Below are positions 5,818-8,840 of a stretch of DNA of 8,840 nucleotides, piece after piece (positions within the stretch are counted from its first letter, which is position 1; each line of letters begins with the position of its first letter). The notes under the pieces were generated by a model, which ran no database searches, was not told the origin of the DNA, and saw only the letters and a program-made list of their open reading frames with translations. The translations under genes and the position numbers were made by a program. Source of the DNA: Phycisphaerae bacterium (GTDB taxonomy: Bacteria; Planctomycetota; Phycisphaerae; Phycisphaerales; SM1A02); NCBI GenBank assembly GCA_002684755.1, contig NYVS01000124.1, positions 3,395-12,234 of the forward strand, in the 5' to 3' direction.

Positions 5818-7797
5818 ATGCCGCTTCTCACCCTCGCCGACATCCGCCACGAATTCTCGACCCGCGTCGTTCTCGACGGGGCGACGCTTTCGGTGGAGCC
5901 CGGCGAGAAGATCGGGCTGGTCGGCCGGAACGGGGCGGGCAAGAGCACCCTGCTCAAGGTCATCACCGGCGAACTGACCCCGGACCACGGCGCGATGCAG
6001 CTCGCCCGCGGCGTGCGGGTCGGCCACCTCTCCCAGCATCCCGAGTTCGTGCCCGGCGACACCCTCCGTCAGGCGGCGGGGCGGGCCTTCGAACGAATCG
6101 AAGTCGCGCAGAAGGAACTCGAAGCGGTCTACGAGGCGATGGCGACCGCGGAGAGCGACGAACTCGAACGACTCATGACGCGGCAGTCGGAACTGGACAC
6201 CCAGCTCGAGGCGCTCGGCGGATATGCCGTCGATCATCGGGTCGACGCCACCCTGCATGGACTGGGATTGACCGATGACCGGTTCGACCAGCCGGTCGAC
6301 ACGCTCTCCGGCGGACAGAAGGCCCGCCTCGGACTCGCCCGCCTGCTCCTCGAGTCGCCCGACCTGCTGCTGCTCGACGAACCGACGAACCACCTCGACA
6401 TCAACGGCCGACAGTGGCTCGAGAACTTCCTCGCCGAGGAGTTCAACGGCGCGGTGATCCTGGTGAGCCATGATCGCTGGCTGCTGGACCGCGTGGTCAA
6501 TCGGATCGTCGAGGTCGAAATCGGCCAGGTCCGCGAGTACCCCGGCAACTACCACGCCTTCATCGATCAGCGACGGGAGCGAAAGCTCGTCGAAGGCCGG
6601 ATCCACGCGAAGCAGCTCGACAAGATCCGCGCCGAGGAGGCGTACATCCGCAAGTACAAGGGCGGACAGCGGGCCAAGCAGGCCCGGGGCCGAGAAGCCC
6701 GTCTCGACCGCTTCAAGGAGGAGGAACTCTCCGAGAAGCCGATCGAACTCGACGTGATGTCGCTGAACCTGCCCAAGCCGCCGCGGGCCGGCGACGTCCT
6801 GATCGCGGTCGAGCATCTCGCCAAGGCCTACGACGACCACCAACTCTTCGACGACCTCTCGCTCAGCCTCCGGCCGGGCGATCGAATCGGCGTCATCGGC
6901 CCGAATGGCGCCGGGAAGACGACCCTCATCCGCAGCATGCTCGGCGACATCGAGTCCGATGCCGGCTCGATCCGCCGGAGTCCCCGGCTCTCGGTCGGCT
7001 GGTTCCGGCAGAACCAGGACCACATCGATCCGGATCGGGAGGTCTGGCAGTACCTCCAGAAGACCATGGGAGATGCCGATCCCGCGGGGCAGGTTCGCGA
7101 GCAGGAGGCCCGGAACCTCGCCGGCGCGTTCCTCTTCTCCGGTCGAGAGATGGAGAAGCAGGTCAAGTTCCTTTCCGGCGGGGAACGAGCCCGGATGGTG
7201 CTCGCCGGCCTCGTCGCCTGTCCGCTCAATCTGCTGGTGCTCGACGAACCGAGCAACCACCTCGACATTCCGAGCGCCGAACGACTCGAACAGGCGCTGC
7301 TCGACTACGGCGACGCGAAGAAGGGCCGCGGCGGCGCGATCTTCCTCATCAGTCATGATCGTGCGCTCATCGAGGCCACCTGCACCGTGCTGCTCGTGTT
7401 CGACGGCGAGGGCTCGGTCCGGATCTTCAACGGCCGCTATTCGCAGTGGCTCGAAATCGAGGATCGACGCCGGGCGGAAGCGGAAGAGGCGAAACTCGCC
7501 GCCTCCGCGACGAAGGCGGCGAAGAACCGGAACGCCTCCGGAGGAAAGCCCTCCGCGACGAAGCGCGACAAGCCGCGGAAGAACGCCGCCTCGAAGCTCG
7601 CGAAACTCTCGACCAAGGACCTCGAGTCCAGGATCGAGCGTTGCGAGTCCCGGATTCGCGAGATCGACGAGTCGATGATGGATCCCGACGTGTACACCGA
7701 CGGGAAGAAGAGCAAGCGACTCCAGACCGAACGCGCCGAAGTCGCCGCCAAGCTCGAACCCCTCGAGTTCGAATGGTCCTCGCGCGCCGACGACTGA
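5818..7797 (+). CDS. ABC-F family ATPase, Uup-like, with C-terminal coiled coil (659 aa)
   Basis: Soluble twin-ATPase protein of the ABC-F group. Members act at the ribosomal E site to modulate the peptidyl-tRNA or relieve stalling, and have no membrane domain. NBD1 has Walker A GRNGAGKST (36-44), signature LSGGQ (163-167), Walker B LLLLDEP with D187 and E188, and H-loop His218. A charged linker (about 240-325, with RKLVEGRIHAKQLDK and KYKGGQRAKQARGREARLDR) corresponds to the tRNA-interaction motif region. NBD2 has Walker A GPNGAGKTT (361-369), LSGGE (452-456), Walker B with D476 and E477, and H-loop His513. A Lys/Ala-rich tether (about 555-594) leads to a coiled coil (595-655) with DPDVYTDGKKS and a final EW, as in the Uup-type C-terminal domain. 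The ATG at 5818 is chosen because the strand LTLADIRHEF begins there. The frame stays open upstream but overlaps the preceding gene. Whether it is housekeeping or antibiotic-protective is not decidable here. Confidence 0.95.
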   Translation: MPLLTLADIRHEFSTRVVLDGATLSVEPGEKIGLVGRNGAGKSTLLKVITGELTPDHGAMQLARGVRVGHLSQHPEFVPGDTLRQAAGRAFERIEVAQKELEAVYEAMATAESDELERLMTRQSELDTQLEALGGYAVDHRVDATLHGLGLTDDRFDQPVDTLSGGQKARLGLARLLLESPDLLLLDEPTNHLDINGRQWLENFLAEEFNGAVILVSHDRWLLDRVVNRIVEVEIGQVREYPGNYHAFIDQRRERKLVEGRIHAKQLDKIRAEEAYIRKYKGGQRAKQARGREARLDRFKEEELSEKPIELDVMSLNLPKPPRAGDVLIAVEHLAKAYDDHQLFDDLSLSLRPGDRIGVIGPNGAGKTTLIRSMLGDIESDAGSIRRSPRLSVGWFRQNQDHIDPDREVWQYLQKTMGDADPAGQVREQEARNLAGAFLFSGREMEKQVKFLSGGERARMVLAGLVACPLNLLVLDEPSNHLDIPSAERLEQALLDYGDAKKGRGGAIFLISHDRALIEATCTVLLVFDGEGSVRIFNGRYSQWLEIEDRRRAEAEEAKLAASATKAAKNRNASGGKPSATKRDKPRKNAASKLAKLSTKDLESRIERCESRIREIDESMMDPDVYTDGKKSKRLQTERAEVAAKLEPLEFEWSSRADD

Positions 7798-7866
7798 TTT
7801 CCATCGCCGGCCGGTCGTTCCCGACGGCCTCCCGGCTCGACGGCGAGTCTCGCTTCCCGAAACGAA

Positions 7867-7896
7867 CACGTGCCCGACGGAATCGACGGGCACGTG
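7867..7896. terminator. Perfect 10-bp hairpin between convergent genes, possible bidirectional terminator
   Basis: CACGTGCCCG (7867-7876) pairs perfectly with CGGGCACGTG (7887-7896). The 10-nt loop can add two more pairs beyond an A-A mismatch, leaving a GAAT tetraloop. It lies between the ABC-F stop (7797) and the stop of the minus-strand gene (7939). On the minus strand the following bases are moderately T-rich (TTCGTTTCGGG); on the plus strand there is no U run. Bidirectional 3'-end formation is the most likely role, though unproven. Confidence 0.5.
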
Positions 7897-7923
7897 ACGA
7901 AAGTCGGATTGAAATCGGCCGAC

Positions 7924-7940
7924 GACCGGCGACGCCGGTC
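7924..7940 (-). terminator. Second hairpin overlapping the stop codon of the anti-sigma-like gene
   Basis: GACCGGC-GAC-GCCGGTC is a perfect 7-bp stem with a 3-nt loop. It includes two bases of the minus-strand TGA stop (7939-7941), and the first hairpin lies 27 bases further along. No T run follows directly. It probably acts with the neighbouring hairpin in 3'-end formation. Confidence 0.35.
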
Positions 7941-8832
7941 AGGCGAGACTGTTCTTCAGGAGCACCTTGTCGGTGCCCGCCTCGCGGATCTCGAAGGCGA
8001 GCCCCTGGAGCGACCTTCCCTGGAGGTCGATCGGCGAAGCGGAGAACCGACCCACCTCACCCTCGTAGAGCACCACCGGAACTTCGGTCGAACCCGGTTC
8101 GAACGCCACGAGTCGGACCATCGTCGAGTCGGGCATGTCGAACAACATCATCATGCCGTGCCCGGGAGCCTCGCCGGCCTCCTCGATCACGAGAATGCCC
8201 GCGCCGGTGGAGCCGGCCATGGCGACCGATCGAGCCGTCGTCGAGTCGAAGAGAAGACGAGCGTCGTTCTCGGGGAAACCGATCCCGTCGAGCTTCCCCT
8301 GGAGTTCCTTCAGCGAGATGTTGTTGTCCGCGAGGTCGAGCAGCCGGCTGCTGAGATTGGTGGTCTGCTGCTGGATCACGACCAGGGCGATGAGGCTCGA
8401 GCCGAGCACGAACGTCGCCGCCCGCCAGATCATCGAGCTCCGCCGCATCCGCCGGACATCGACCATGGCGTCGACATCCCGATCCATCATGACGGACGAA
8501 CCCGTCGTGATCCGGGCATCGCTGCCGATCGCTCGAACCCGCTCACCGATCGAGGCGATCGGCCCGCACGCGGAGGCGTCCTGATCGATCTCGGAAGCGA
8601 GTCGCGCCAGCACCTTGTATCGCAGGGCGCGATCCGGTTCCTCGTCACCCGCCGCAGCGATCTCCACCGCCACCGCGGACTGCAGATCGAGGAGCTCGGC
8701 CTGCTGGTCGGGCGAAAGCCCGGCGAAGGCTCGCTCGAACTTGGCCTCGTCGACTTCTTCGAGAAGTCCGAGGGTTTCGAGGATCGCGAGATCGCGTAGT
8801 TCGTCCACCGAAATTGGCTCCGTGAGCAACAT
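7939..8832 (-). CDS. Single-pass membrane protein resembling RskA-type anti-sigma factors (297 aa)
   Basis: Probable regulator that holds an ECF sigma factor at the inner membrane. The N-terminal ~80 residues follow the anti-sigma pattern: DELRDLAILETLGLLEEVDE (10-29), then a helix with FAGLSPDQQAELLDLQSAVA (36-55) and RYKVLARLA (71-79). A polar linker ends in RRMRRS (127-132), followed by a transmembrane helix at about 135-153. Outside lie a coiled-coil-like segment (156-182) and a beta-rich domain (about 190-294), with the strand order and terminal FEIREAGTDKVLLK seen in RskA C-terminal domains. There is no HxxxCxxC zinc motif; the only cysteine is Cys89. The ATG at 8832 is 8 bases from the window edge, so an upstream start or a longer N-terminus cannot be excluded. 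A partner sigma gene would be expected just beyond 8840. The role is inferred from architecture; the family match is moderate. Confidence 0.72.
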   Translation of the reverse strand: MLLTEPISVDELRDLAILETLGLLEEVDEAKFERAFAGLSPDQQAELLDLQSAVAVEIAAAGDEEPDRALRYKVLARLASEIDQDASACGPIASIGERVRAIGSDARITTGSSVMMDRDVDAMVDVRRMRRSSMIWRAATFVLGSSLIALVVIQQQTTNLSSRLLDLADNNISLKELQGKLDGIGFPENDARLLFDSTTARSVAMAGSTGAGILVIEEAGEAPGHGMMMLFDMPDSTMVRLVAFEPGSTEVPVVLYEGEVGRFSASPIDLQGRSLQGLAFEIREAGTDKVLLKNSLA

Positions 8833-8840
8833 CTTGTTTC

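Noticed and set aside
5566..7893. 775-codon open frame on the minus strand opposite the ABC-F gene
   Set aside because: Antisense shadow. The plus strand has every ABC-F motif in order, and the minus translation is low-complexity Glu/Arg/Val/Leu-rich without recognisable domains.
7867..7896. CACGTG palindromes considered as an operator or E-box-like site
   Set aside because: They are the ends of a longer perfect hairpin placed between two converging genes, so an RNA 3'-end role is simpler. No promoter is evident beside them.

Overview
This is a G+C-rich bacterial chromosome segment carrying housekeeping and accessory genes. I see no mobile elements, tRNA/rRNA genes, CRISPR arrays or prophage genes. 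The best taxonomic guess is a planctomycete, probably of the Phycisphaerae type. The reasons are small membrane proteins with N-terminal CxxC zinc ribbons of the 'CPxCGxDLR' style, the sequence style of the DnaE active site, and several genes that start without a Shine-Dalgarno site. This is inference from sequence style; no database search was possible.

Layout. (1) Positions 1-2372, minus strand: the N-terminal two thirds of the replicative DNA polymerase III alpha subunit (dnaE); its C-terminus lies beyond the window start. (2) 2525-2854, plus: a small one- or two-helix membrane protein, divergent from dnaE. (3) 2885-4164, minus: a two-gene operon of a membrane-anchored protein of unknown function followed by a class IV PLP enzyme (aminodeoxychorismate lyase / branched-chain aminotransferase superfamily), overlapping by ATGA. 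(4) 4215-5752, plus: a divergent two-gene operon of four-helix zinc-ribbon membrane proteins, also overlapping by ATGA. (5) 5818-7797, plus: a full-length ABC-F ATPase with a Uup-type C-terminal coiled coil. (6) 7939-8832, minus: a single-pass membrane protein resembling RskA-type anti-sigma factors, convergent with the ABC-F gene and separated from it by two strong hairpins.

How it works together. DnaE serves replication, the ABC-F protein probably serves the ribosome, the class IV enzyme serves folate or amino-acid metabolism, and the anti-sigma-like protein serves envelope signalling. The genes are neighbours rather than one pathway. The most distinctive patterns are two. First, apparent first genes lack Shine-Dalgarno sites and carry TANNNT-like hexamers only 6-11 nt before the ATG, which suggests leaderless transcripts, while internal operon genes have good Shine-Dalgarno sites. 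Second, two adjacent zinc-ribbon membrane proteins share identical cysteine spacing. I did not find a clearly new defence or biosynthetic system. No gap between genes exceeds about 150 bases.
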